A DNA stretch of 64,000 bases, taken from contig JADCRD010000001.1 in NCBI GenBank assembly GCA_014946745.1, positions 930,001 to 994,000 on the forward strand. The letters run 5' to 3'. Shown here one piece after another: positions 17,899-27,235 of the stretch (position 1 is its first letter; each line of letters starts with the position of its first letter). Source of the DNA: Lysobacterales bacterium. GTDB lineage: Bacteria; Pseudomonadota; Gammaproteobacteria; Xanthomonadales; Xanthomonadaceae. The position numbers and the translations under genes were made by a program. The notes under the pieces are model-generated. The model was not told the origin of the DNA and searched no databases. It saw only the letters and a program-made list of their open reading frames with translations.

Positions 17899-20800
17899 GT
17901 GATCGTCAACACATCCCGCGGGCCAATCGGCTCCCCGGGCGACCTGCGGCGTCGGCTCACGACCGCGCTGCGTTCGCTCGCGTGGACGCGTGGCCTCGCG
18001 TGGATGCTGGCCCTGCTCACCGTCGGCAGCGGGCCGGCTGCTCTCGCCGCCGATGGCGTCGAGGCGCCCGGCGAGACGGCACCTCGCCTTCTGTTCCAGC
18101 GCGTCGGCGACGACCAGCAGCTGCGCGATGGGGTAATCACCGGCCTTGCGCAGGACGGCGACGGCTTCCTCTGGATCGGCACCACAGAGGGCCTGGTGCG
18201 CTACGACGGCTACCGGTTCAAGCCGTATCGGCACGTCCACGATGCGCCCGACAGTCTTCCCGGCAACCGCATCGAGCGCCTGTTCACCGACCGCGACGGT
18301 CGCCTCTGGGTCGGCACGTACGCGCAGGGCGTTGCCCGCTACGACGCGGATCGCGACGCGTTCATCCAGCTGACGCCACCGCGTGATCCCGCCAGCCTGC
18401 CGCGCGTTCCCGGGCCCGCGCCTGCACGCGCATTCGCGCAGACGCCGGACGGTACGGTCTGGGTCGGCACCTCAGGTTTGGGGCTGTGGCGGATCGCAGC
18501 CGACGACCGGATCACCGTGTACGAAAGCGCCGACACCTGGGTCGGGCTGCCCGACGATCGCATCAGCGCGCTCGCGGTGGATGCGCAGGGCAATCTCTGG
18601 GTGGGCAGCTGGGCCGGCCTCGCCCTGCTGCGTGCCGGCAGCGAGCGTTTCGAGCGCGCGCTTTCCGAGCCGGAGGCGAACGACAGCCTGCACAACGTGC
18701 AGATCCGCGGCCTGCTTTCGGCGGCCGATGGAGCACTGTGGGTGGGCACCCAGGAGGGCCGGCTGCTGCGGCTGCCGCCGGGGTTCGCCGCGGGCACGAT
18801 CACCCATCTGCCTGCGCAGACCTTGAGCTTCCCGCACGCCGGCTTGAACGGTGCGGTGCAGACGCACGACGGTCGGGTCTGGATCGGCCACAGCCGAGGG
18901 ATCGAGCTGTTCACGCCGGAGGGGCGTCATCTGGCGACCTACCGCAACCGCCGCGACGAGCCGTACAGCATGACCGAGTTGGGCGTGCGCGACATGCTGC
19001 TCGACCGCAGCGGTTGGCTGTGGGTCGGCAGCTTTGGCGGCGGCTTGCTGAGGAGTTTTCCTGGCGATGCGCCGATACTGTCGCGGCGCCTCGATACGGA
19101 TCACGATGCGCCGCTGCAGCGCCTCAGCGTATCGAGCCTCGTGGCCACGGCTGACGGCGGCTTCTGGGGCGCGGTCGATGGCTTCGGCCTGGTGCGGATG
19201 GACGCCGGGCTGAGCATCCGCGAAACCCTGCCGCTGGTCGATGCGCCTGAGCAAGGCCTGGCCGGTCTGTTCCTGCATGGGCTGGCCAGCGACGCCGAGG
19301 GCGCGCTGTGGGTGGGCACCGAACTCGGCTTGTACCGGCGAGCGCCGGGCGCATCCCTGCCGCAGAAAATGACCTCGCCGGACTTCATCGAGGGCAAGGT
19401 CATCCGCAGGATCTGGCCGGGGGGCGACGGCCGAGTCTGGATCGGCACCGGCGACGGGCTGTTCCTGCGCTATGCCGACGGCCGCATCGCCCGTCTCGCC
19501 ACCCGTGAGGGTGCGCGCGTGGGCGGCGCGGTCAACGCGCTGCATTTCGACGACAGCGGCGCCTGGATGGGCGGCGCCTCCGGCCTGTTCAGAGTGGATA
19601 CCGAGGGGGTGCACCTCGAGCCTGTGGGCACCGAAGTGGATGGCAGGCTGCGGGTGCTGGATGTGCTGGGATTGCTGGTCGACGCGCGCGGACAGCTGTG
19701 GCTGGATGCCGGTGGCCTGATGCAGCTCGAGAACTTCGACGGCAGCTTCGCGCGGCTGCAGTCGATCAGCGCGCGCCACGGGCAGGACGGCGTGGCCTTC
19801 GGCGCGAATCTGCTGGATGACGCGCGTGGTCGCATCTGGTCGCAGCGTTTCATGTACGACCCCGGCGCGGACCGCCTGTATCCGTTGGGGCTGCGCGAAG
19901 GGGCGCTGGCCGGCTCCGGCTGGTTCCGGTCGTATGCGCGTCTCGCCGACGGGCGCTTTGCCTTTGGCATGAACCAGGGCGTGCTGATCGTCGACAGCGC
20001 GCGCTTTGATGCCGCGGCCGGCGAAGTGCCGCTGGTGTTCACCGGCTTGCGCGTGGATGGCGTGGAGCGGCCGTTCTCTCCGCGCGGCGGTGAACTGATG
20101 CTGGCTCCGGGCGATCGCGCCTTCTCGCTGGAGTTCGCAGCCCTGGACTACAGCGCGTCCGAGCTGTTGCGCTACCGCTATCGGTTGCAGGGCAGCGACG
20201 AGGATTGGATCGAGGTCGCCGCCGAGACCCGCGTCGCGGCGTTCGGCGGCCTGCTGCCGGGCAGCTATCGGCTGCAGGTGCAGGCCAGCAATCGCGCGGG
20301 GCAGTACGAGGAGGCGCCGATCGAACTGTCGGTGCAGGTACAGCCGACGTGGTGGCAGCGTCCGCTGGTTCTGGCGGCGCTGGCGGTGCTGGCGGTCTTT
20401 CTGATCGAAGGCATGGTGCGGCTGCGGCGTCGACGTCTGGACCGGCTGCGGCAGGCGCTGCAGGCGGAGGTCGATGCACACACCTCCGAGCTGGAGCGCT
20501 TGAGCGTCGAGCTTGAGAAGCGCTCGCGCGCCGCTGAAGAGGCCAGCCTGACCGACGCGCTGACCGGCTTGCGCAATCGCCGCTTCGCCGAGCAGGAGCT
20601 GCCGAAAGAGGCTGCGCTGTATCAACGCCGGCCGCTGTCAGGCGCGATCGCGCAGCCGAGCGCGCTGGTGTTCTTCCTGATCGATCTCGATCACTTCAAG
20701 CGGGTCAACGACGACTTCGGCCACGCCGCTGGCGACAGCGTGCTGCGCGAGGTCGCAGCGCGCATGCGCGAGGTCTGTCGAAGCTCGGACCACCTCATCC

Positions 20801-21222
20801 GCTGGGGCGGCGAAGAGTTCCTGATCGTCGCCCGCGAGGCCGATCGCGCTGCGGCGGTCGGCCTGGCCGAGCGACTGCGGCAGCGCATCGCCGGAAAGCC
20901 CTTCGCGCTGGAGGATGGGCGCAGCCTGTCGCTGACCGTGAGCGTGGGCTTCGTGCCGTTCCCGATCATGCCCCGCGCGCCCTTTTCGGCGCGCTGGGAC
21001 GAGGCGGTCAGCCTCGCCGACAGGCTGCTGCTGGCCGGCAAACGCGCCGGGCGTGATGCCTGGGTCGGCCTGTTCGTCGAGCGTGAATCGGGCGCGCCGG
21101 CGCGCTCCCTGGACTGGGCGGACCCGGCGCGCGTGGAAGCCGGCGACGTGCGCATCGAAAGCAACCTGCCGATGGACCGGGTGACCGACGCCCTGGCGGC
21201 AAACGCGGGCGCGACTGCATGA
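17899..21222 (+). CDS. Periplasmic-propeller diguanylate cyclase, copy 1
   Basis: This 1107-residue one-component signalling protein is predicted to make c-di-GMP. A signal/anchor segment (MLALLTVGSGPAALAA) precedes about fourteen two-component-regulator propeller motifs (LWIGTTEGLVRYDGYRF, LWVGTYAQGVARYD and others), then a Y_Y_Y-type domain (FSLEFAALDYSASELLRYRYRLQG), a membrane helix (PLVLAALAVLAVFLIEGMV), a short coiled coil, and a C-terminal GGDEF domain. The active site is GGEEF at residues 970-974, with the product-inhibition motif RSSD five residues upstream. The GTG at 17899 is chosen over a TTG at 17878 because GGAG lies just upstream. The next gene is a paralogue. Confidence 0.9.
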   Translation: MIVNTSRGPIGSPGDLRRRLTTALRSLAWTRGLAWMLALLTVGSGPAALAADGVEAPGETAPRLLFQRVGDDQQLRDGVITGLAQDGDGFLWIGTTEGLVRYDGYRFKPYRHVHDAPDSLPGNRIERLFTDRDGRLWVGTYAQGVARYDADRDAFIQLTPPRDPASLPRVPGPAPARAFAQTPDGTVWVGTSGLGLWRIAADDRITVYESADTWVGLPDDRISALAVDAQGNLWVGSWAGLALLRAGSERFERALSEPEANDSLHNVQIRGLLSAADGALWVGTQEGRLLRLPPGFAAGTITHLPAQTLSFPHAGLNGAVQTHDGRVWIGHSRGIELFTPEGRHLATYRNRRDEPYSMTELGVRDMLLDRSGWLWVGSFGGGLLRSFPGDAPILSRRLDTDHDAPLQRLSVSSLVATADGGFWGAVDGFGLVRMDAGLSIRETLPLVDAPEQGLAGLFLHGLASDAEGALWVGTELGLYRRAPGASLPQKMTSPDFIEGKVIRRIWPGGDGRVWIGTGDGLFLRYADGRIARLATREGARVGGAVNALHFDDSGAWMGGASGLFRVDTEGVHLEPVGTEVDGRLRVLDVLGLLVDARGQLWLDAGGLMQLENFDGSFARLQSISARHGQDGVAFGANLLDDARGRIWSQRFMYDPGADRLYPLGLREGALAGSGWFRSYARLADGRFAFGMNQGVLIVDSARFDAAAGEVPLVFTGLRVDGVERPFSPRGGELMLAPGDRAFSLEFAALDYSASELLRYRYRLQGSDEDWIEVAAETRVAAFGGLLPGSYRLQVQASNRAGQYEEAPIELSVQVQPTWWQRPLVLAALAVLAVFLIEGMVRLRRRRLDRLRQALQAEVDAHTSELERLSVELEKRSRAAEEASLTDALTGLRNRRFAEQELPKEAALYQRRPLSGAIAQPSALVFFLIDLDHFKRVNDDFGHAAGDSVLREVAARMREVCRSSDHLIRWGGEEFLIVAREADRAAAVGLAERLRQRIAGKPFALEDGRSLSLTVSVGFVPFPIMPRAPFSARWDEAVSLADRLLLAGKRAGRDAWVGLFVERESGAPARSLDWADPARVEAGDVRIESNLPMDRVTDALAANAGATA

Positions 21223-21316
21223 ACGCGGCCTCCTACGCCCGTCGGCCCGCGGACGCTGGGCTTGGCATGCGCTTCGCTTGTAGAGTTGCCGAGCCCCAGC
21301 GCGTCTGAATGTCTTC

Positions 21317-24300
21317 GTGATTCCAACCCGTTCCTTCAGCCCGAATGCAAACGCGCCCCGAAACGGGCAGAGGTGGCGCCCAGCATCAGGCTGGCTGCGT
21401 GGCTTGAGCGCGCTGCTGCTCTGTCTGCTGTCGGTCGTGGCGGTCGCCGCGCCGCGTGCCTTCGAGGCGGTCGGCAACATCGAGCAGATCCCGGATGGGG
21501 TGATCACCTCGCTGGCCCAGGACGGCGAGGGTTTGCTGTGGATCGGCACCACCGACGGCCTGGTGCGCTACGACGGCTACCGCTTCCGTCTGTATCGCAA
21601 CGCGCCCGAGGACCCCGGCAGCCTGCCGGGCAATCGCATCCAGCAGCTGCTGACCGGCGCCGACGGCCGCCTGTGGCTTGCCACGTACAGCGATGGCGTG
21701 GCCGTGTACGACCCGGTCGCCGATCGGTTCCGACGCTTCCAGTCTGAGCCCGGACGCGAGGACGGTCTGCCCGCCGGCGCGATACGTGCGCTGGCGCAGA
21801 CACCGGATGGCGTGATCTGGGTCGGCACCACCGGCAACGGGCTGGGCCGCATCGAGCCTGAAGGTCGCGTCAGCCGCTTCATCGCAGCGGATGCCGGCGG
21901 CCTGCAAATGGACGCGCGCATCTCAGCGCTGGCCGTGGATCGCGCCGGCACGCTCTGGATCGGCAGCTGGCAGGGCCTGGGGCGCCTGCGTCCGGGCAGC
22001 GACACGGTCGAGCGCGTGCTGTCCGCACCGGACGACGCCGAAGGCTTCGCCAACACCACCATTCGCGGCATCCATGTCGCGCGCAGCGGTGACGTCTGGG
22101 TTGGCGCCCAGCAGGGCCAGATGGCACGCATTCCCGCCGAAGTGGCGGAGCGAGCCGAGCCGCCCCGGGCGGATCAGGTGCAGCGCTGGCGTGGCACCGG
22201 CATGAACGCCGCCGTCGAGCCCGGCGACGGCAGCCTGTGGCTGGCCCACGCCCGCGGCATCGATGTGTTCGACAGCGTCAGCGGGGAACTGCGCGAGCGC
22301 ATCCGCCCGCGCGCCGTCGACAGCCTGTCGCTGGCCAATGCCGAGATCCGCGATCTGCTGCTCGATCGATCCGGGTGGATCTGGAGCGGCAGCTTCGGCG
22401 GCGGGATGCAGCGCATCGATCCGCGCTCGGGCGCCCTGCAGTCGCGGCGCTTCGACCCGCTGTCGGATGCGCCGCTCACCCAGTTCAGCGCGCTGACGCT
22501 GGCGCCCGATCGCGAGGGCGGCCTGTGGGTGGGCGTCGCCCAGAACGGCCTGGTACGGCTCGACGCTGACCTCGCGATCCATGAATTCCTGCGCGAGGGC
22601 GACCCCAGCCTCGGCGCCTTTGCCGGCCAGCAGCCCTCCGCGCTGGTCGAGGCCGAGGACGGCCGGCTGTGGGTCGCCACCGAGCGCGGCCTGTTTGTGC
22701 GCGAGCCCGGCAAGCGGGCCTTCGCCCTGGCCAGCGGCCCGGAGTTCCTGGAGCGTGCGGCCATTCGCCGGCTGTGGGCGCGGCCCGATGGACGTTTGTG
22801 GATCGCGACCGGGGACGGGCTGTTCCGGCGCGATCCGGACGGACAGCTGCTGCGGCTCGCGGGCGCCGACGGTGGCCGCGTGGGCGGTTCGATCAATGCG
22901 CTGGTGTTCGACGCCGAGGGCGGCTGGGTGGCCGGAAGCAGCGGGCTGTTCCGGCTTGATGCCGCCGGCGAGAGCCTGCAGCGGCGGCCGATGACCGTCG
23001 ACGGCGTCGAGCTGAGCGCCGATGTGCTCGGCCTGCTGCTGGACGCCCAGGGCCGGCTGTGGATCGACGCGTCCGGACTGCATCGAATGCTCGGCCCTGA
23101 GGCCGATGGCGAGCGCGTCGCGCTGGAGCCGATCAGCGTGCGCCACGGCTTTGCAGGGGTCGCCTTCGGCGCCAACCTGCTGGACGACGCCGAGGGGCGG
23201 ATCTGGTCGCATCGCTTCATGTACGACCCGGCCAGCGGCGAGTTCCACCGGCTGGGGCGCGCCGATGGTGCGCATGTCGGTACCGGCTGGTTCCGCTCGT
23301 ATGCGCGATTGTCGGGCGGGCGCTTTGTCTTCGGCGCCACCGAGGGCCTGCTGGTGGTGCGGCCTGAGCGGTTCAGGGCCTGGGATTTCGTGCCCCCGCT
23401 GGTGCCCACCGAGCTGCGCATCGATGGCGAGCCGCGAGCCCTGGGGCCTTTGGCCGAACGGATCACGCTGCAGCCGGGTGAGCGTGGCTTCAGCCTGGAG
23501 TTCGCGGCGCTCGACTTCAGCGCGCCGGAACTCCTCGGCTACCGGTACCGACTGCTGGATGCCGCCCCCGACTGGGTGAACCTCAGCGCGGGCGCACGGC
23601 AGGCCAGCTTTGGTGGCCTCTGGCCGGGTCACTATCGGCTCGAACTGCAGGGCAGCACGCGCGACGGCCGTTTCGCTGCGCCACCACGCGTGATCGAAGT
23701 GCAGGTGCTGCCGAACTGGTGGCAGACCGTACCGGCCGCGCTGGCGGGCATCCTGCTGCTGGCGCTGTCGGTGGTGGCGGTCGTGCGCTGGCGCGAGCGG
23801 CGCCTGCTGCGCGCGCGCGACCGTCTGGAGGCCGAAGTGCAGGCGCGCACCGCCGACCTACAGACCCTTTCGGCCGAACTGCAGCTGCGCAATCAGGAGT
23901 ACGAGCGGGCCAGCCTGACCGATGCGCTCACCGGCCTCAGCAATCGCCGCTTTGCCATGCAGGAGTTGCCGAAGGAAGTCGCGCTGTGCCTGCGGCGCCT
24001 CGAAGCCGCGGCGCTGGAGTCTGAGCCCGCGGGCTCGGGCATGGTGCTGTTCTTGATCGACATCGACCACTTCAAGTCGATCAACGATCAGTACGGTCAC
24101 GCCGGCGGCGACGCTGTGCTGGTGCAGTTCGCTCAGCGCCTGCGCGAGGTGTTCCGGGTCTCCGATCACCTGGTGCGCTGGGGCGGCGAGGAGTTTCTGG
24201 TGGTCGCACGCGAAGCCGGGCGCGCGCATGCGGCCGAGCTTGCCGAGCGCGTGCGCCGTCTGGTCGCTGACCGCGCCTTCGTGCTGGAGGGCAGCGTCGC

Positions 24301-24604
24301 GGTGCGCTGTACCGCCAGCATCGGCTTCGCCCCCTTCCCGCTGGTGCCGGAGTTGCCCACCGTGGCCGACTGGGAGGAAGTCGTCGATCTGGCGGACCGT
24401 CTGCTCTATGCAGCCAAGCGCGCCGGCCGCAACGCCTGGCTGGGTGTGTTTCCGACGAATGCCGACGCTGTCCCGGGTCGGGCCCAGCACTGGGCGGATC
24501 CGCAGCGCTTGCGTGCAGCGGACGCCGTGCTGGTCAGCAGCTTGCCGATGGAAGACGCACTCGCCGCCCTGATCGAAGACGCCGAGCAGCTTGAGCGGGT
24601 CTAG
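21317..24604 (+). CDS. Periplasmic-propeller diguanylate cyclase, copy 2
   Basis: This 1095-residue protein is a tandem paralogue of the preceding cyclase with the same domain order: signal/anchor (LSALLLCLLSVVAVAA), propeller repeats, Y_Y_Y-type domain, membrane helix (PAALAGILLLALSVVAVV), coiled coil and GGDEF. GGEEF occurs at residues 956-960 and the inhibitory site is RVSD. Identity to copy 1 is clear throughout (for instance DGVITSLAQDGEGLLWIGTTDGLVRYDGYRF), but the propellers have diverged, so the ligands may differ. The GTG start at 21317 is the least certain part; no strong ribosome-binding site was seen. About 95 bases separate the two genes. Confidence 0.89.
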   Translation: MIPTRSFSPNANAPRNGQRWRPASGWLRGLSALLLCLLSVVAVAAPRAFEAVGNIEQIPDGVITSLAQDGEGLLWIGTTDGLVRYDGYRFRLYRNAPEDPGSLPGNRIQQLLTGADGRLWLATYSDGVAVYDPVADRFRRFQSEPGREDGLPAGAIRALAQTPDGVIWVGTTGNGLGRIEPEGRVSRFIAADAGGLQMDARISALAVDRAGTLWIGSWQGLGRLRPGSDTVERVLSAPDDAEGFANTTIRGIHVARSGDVWVGAQQGQMARIPAEVAERAEPPRADQVQRWRGTGMNAAVEPGDGSLWLAHARGIDVFDSVSGELRERIRPRAVDSLSLANAEIRDLLLDRSGWIWSGSFGGGMQRIDPRSGALQSRRFDPLSDAPLTQFSALTLAPDREGGLWVGVAQNGLVRLDADLAIHEFLREGDPSLGAFAGQQPSALVEAEDGRLWVATERGLFVREPGKRAFALASGPEFLERAAIRRLWARPDGRLWIATGDGLFRRDPDGQLLRLAGADGGRVGGSINALVFDAEGGWVAGSSGLFRLDAAGESLQRRPMTVDGVELSADVLGLLLDAQGRLWIDASGLHRMLGPEADGERVALEPISVRHGFAGVAFGANLLDDAEGRIWSHRFMYDPASGEFHRLGRADGAHVGTGWFRSYARLSGGRFVFGATEGLLVVRPERFRAWDFVPPLVPTELRIDGEPRALGPLAERITLQPGERGFSLEFAALDFSAPELLGYRYRLLDAAPDWVNLSAGARQASFGGLWPGHYRLELQGSTRDGRFAAPPRVIEVQVLPNWWQTVPAALAGILLLALSVVAVVRWRERRLLRARDRLEAEVQARTADLQTLSAELQLRNQEYERASLTDALTGLSNRRFAMQELPKEVALCLRRLEAAALESEPAGSGMVLFLIDIDHFKSINDQYGHAGGDAVLVQFAQRLREVFRVSDHLVRWGGEEFLVVAREAGRAHAAELAERVRRLVADRAFVLEGSVAVRCTASIGFAPFPLVPELPTVADWEEVVDLADRLLYAAKRAGRNAWLGVFPTNADAVPGRAQHWADPQRLRAADAVLVSSLPMEDALAALIEDAEQLERV

Positions 24605-24635
24605 CGTCTCTGCCGGCAGCGGAGGCGGCAGTCGT

Positions 24636-25598
24636 TCAGTCGGCCGCAGTCGCGGCGGGCTTGGCCCGGGTCAGCAGGTAGACCGCACCCAGCACGATCG
24701 CTGTGCCGAGGATCTGCAGCGCAGTCACCGGCTCATCGAGCAGCCATGCGCCGAGGAACACCAGTGAGACCGGGCCGATCACCGACAGCTGGGCCGCGGT
24801 GCCAGGACCGATGCGGCGCACCGCCGCCATGGTGAAGGTGACCGGCAGGAAGGTGCAGAAGAACGCATTGGCCAGCGCCCACGCGTAAGCCGCCGGCGCG
24901 AAGCCGAGCAGCTCGCTCGGCGAACGCAGCAGCAGGTAGTGCACCAGCACGGCGGCGGTCGACACCGTCATCGCGGCGACTACGAGGCGCGCTGTGCCCA
25001 GGGTCTTGACCAGCTCGCCCGAGACCGCGAGGTAAAGCGCGTACGAGATCGCCGCACCCAGCACCAGCAGGGCGCCGAACAGCACGTGGCTGCCTTCGAC
25101 GCGCAGGTTCTCGATCAGCACCAGCACGATGCCGGCATAGCTCACGGCCATCGCCAGCCACTGCCGGCCGCTCACGCGCTGGCCGAGGAAGAGCAGCCCG
25201 ATCAGCAGCACGAAGGTGGGATTCAGGAACAGGATCAGCCGCTCCAGCGAGACCGGCACGTACTGAAGGCCCCAGAAGTCCAGCAGCGAAGACAGGTAGT
25301 AGCCGAGCAGGCCGAGGACCAGCAGGGCCCAGCGCTGACGCGATGTCAGCGTCGGCCCCGGCCCGCGCAGGCGCTCTCGCAGGCCCAGCAGAGCGAACAG
25401 CGGCAGCGCGAACAGCATGCGCAGGGCGAGCACGTCGAGTGCGTCGAGCCCGTAGCGGTACTGGAACTTGGCAAGGATGGCCTTGGCCGAGAACAGAACG
25501 GCGCCGGCTGCGGCGAGCAGCAGGCCGCTGCGGTGGTTCAGCGCGGCGGAGGAGGGCGTGTTCAAGACGATCCGGGCCGGAGACAGGGCGCGCAGCAT
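24636..25598 (-). CDS. EamA/DMT family transporter
   Basis: This 320-residue inner-membrane protein of the drug/metabolite transporter superfamily has ten hydrophobic segments in two EamA repeats (SGLLLAAAGAVLFSAKAILAK at the start of the first; HVLFGALLVLGAAISYALYLA at the start of the second). Substrates in this family are metabolites or amino acids and cannot be predicted here. I chose the ATG at 25598 (MLRALSPARIVLNTP); upstream in-frame sequence is Arg/Ala-rich and improbable. It converges with the second diguanylate cyclase gene and diverges from the CPD photolyase gene. Confidence 0.87.
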   Translation of the reverse strand: MLRALSPARIVLNTPSSAALNHRSGLLLAAAGAVLFSAKAILAKFQYRYGLDALDVLALRMLFALPLFALLGLRERLRGPGPTLTSRQRWALLVLGLLGYYLSSLLDFWGLQYVPVSLERLILFLNPTFVLLIGLLFLGQRVSGRQWLAMAVSYAGIVLVLIENLRVEGSHVLFGALLVLGAAISYALYLAVSGELVKTLGTARLVVAAMTVSTAAVLVHYLLLRSPSELLGFAPAAYAWALANAFFCTFLPVTFTMAAVRRIGPGTAAQLSVIGPVSLVFLGAWLLDEPVTALQILGTAIVLGAVYLLTRAKPAATAAD

Positions 25599-25741
25599 AG
25601 CGAGTACGCGGCCGGATCGAACCGGCGCAGGCGCGCGACAGCCGCAGGTTTCATGTCGGCCCGGCCACATCCGCGGCCCCTTGCTGCCCCGCTCACGCTG
25701 CCTGCACGACACTCCGCGCCCCCGACCCAGCGAGTGCCCCC

Positions 25742-27154
25742 ATGCCCCGCGCCCTGATCTGGCTGCGCCGCGATCTGCGCCTGTCCGACCATCTGCCGCT
25801 GGCCGCTGCCTTGGAGCGCGGCGAGGCGCCGGTCTTCGTCTACGTGCATGCGCCCGAAGAAGAAGGCGAGTGGGCGCCGGGCGCGGCCTCGCTGGCCTGG
25901 CTGCAGCGCTCGCTGCAGGCGCTGGATGCCGAGCTGCGCGCGCGCGGCGCGCGCTTGGTCGTGCGCCGCGGCGGCAGTCTCGACAGCCTGCTGCAGCTGG
26001 CCCGCGACTGCGGTGCCGAGTCGGTATACTGGCAGCGGCGCTACGAGCCTGCGGTGATCGCACGCGACACCGCGCTCAAGGCGGGCTTGAAGGCCGCCGG
26101 CCTGCGCGCCGAGAGCTTCCGCGGCGCCACCCTGTTCGAGCGCGACGAGGTCACGACCGGCAGCGGCGGACCCTACCGCGTGTTCACCCCGTTCTGGCGC
26201 AACGCGCGGCCGCGCGTCGAGGTCGGCGCGGCGGTTCAGGCGTCAGCGCGCCTGCCCGAGCCGCCCGCCGTTGAATCGCTGCCGATCGAGGCGCTGAAGC
26301 TCGCCCCGAAACTCGGTTGGGACGCGGGCTTCTGGGAACGCTTCGCGCCCGGCGAGGCCGGCGCCCACGAAGCGCTGGAGGCCTTCATCGAAGGCGCGGC
26401 CGCGAGCTATGTCAGCCAGCGCGATCTGCCGGACCGCGCCGGCACCTCGCGGCTGTCGCCGCATCTGCACTTCGGCGAGATCACCCCGGCGCAGGTCATT
26501 CGCCGCCTGCAGCGCGAGGCCTGGCCAGCCGCCGCCGGCGAGCAGGTCGAGGGCTATATCCGCGAGCTTGGCTGGCGCGAGTTCAACGCGCATCTGCTGT
26601 TCCACTTTCCGCAAACCGCCAACGAAAACCTGAGCCCGCAGTTCGAGCATTTCGCTTGGAATGCGGCGGACGAAAAGCTGCTGGCCTGGCAGCGCGGCCG
26701 CACCGGCATTCCGATCGTCGATGCCGGCATGCGCGAGCTTTGGCACACCGGCTGGATGCACAACCGCGTGCGCATGATTGTCGCCAGCTTCCTCACCAAG
26801 AACCTGCGCCTGCACTGGCTGCACGGCGCGCGCTGGTTCTGGGACACCCTGGTGGATGCGGATCTGGCCAACAACACCGGGGGCTGGCAGTGGAGCGCCG
26901 GCACCGGCGCCGACGCTGCGCCCTATTTCCGCATCTTCAATCCGATGAGTCAGGCTGAGAAGTTCGACGCCCGCGGCAGCTACATCCGCCAGTGGGTGCC
27001 TGAGCTGGCCCGCCTGCCGGACAAGGCCCTGTACGCGCCCTTCGAGCACGCCGACCTGCAGCGTCGGCTGGCGCCTGACTATCCGCGCCCGGTGGTCGAC
27101 ATGAAGGCCTCCCGCGAGGCCGCGCTGGCCGCCTACAAGGCGATGCGCGCCTGA
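25742..27154 (+). CDS. phr: Class I CPD deoxyribodipyrimidine photolyase
   Basis: This 470-residue FAD enzyme repairs cyclobutane pyrimidine dimers using light. The N-terminal Rossmann antenna domain opens with ALIWLRRDLRLSDHLPL. The catalytic domain contains TSRLSPHLHFGEITP, GWREFNAHLLFHFP, the FAD-binding block GIPIVDAGMRELWHTGWMHNRVRMIVASFLTKN and DADLANNTGGWQWSAGTGADAAPYFRIFNP, which includes the conserved Asn and Trp residues of the electron-transfer chain. Length and order fit class I enzymes. The upstream gap to EamA is about 140 bases, enough for divergent promoters. Confidence 0.95.
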   Translation: MPRALIWLRRDLRLSDHLPLAAALERGEAPVFVYVHAPEEEGEWAPGAASLAWLQRSLQALDAELRARGARLVVRRGGSLDSLLQLARDCGAESVYWQRRYEPAVIARDTALKAGLKAAGLRAESFRGATLFERDEVTTGSGGPYRVFTPFWRNARPRVEVGAAVQASARLPEPPAVESLPIEALKLAPKLGWDAGFWERFAPGEAGAHEALEAFIEGAAASYVSQRDLPDRAGTSRLSPHLHFGEITPAQVIRRLQREAWPAAAGEQVEGYIRELGWREFNAHLLFHFPQTANENLSPQFEHFAWNAADEKLLAWQRGRTGIPIVDAGMRELWHTGWMHNRVRMIVASFLTKNLRLHWLHGARWFWDTLVDADLANNTGGWQWSAGTGADAAPYFRIFNPMSQAEKFDARGSYIRQWVPELARLPDKALYAPFEHADLQRRLAPDYPRPVVDMKASREAALAAYKAMRA

Positions 27155-27235
27155 TGCCCGGTTTCTGTGTGCGGCGTGACAGCGGAAGCGCGCCGTGCCC
27201 ACAATCCCTGCATCGAGTCGATCGCGGAGCGCGGC

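Noticed and set aside
18472-20625. A 717-codon minus-strand frame inside the first diguanylate cyclase gene
   Set aside because: Antisense shadow; the sense frame has propeller and GGDEF motifs throughout.
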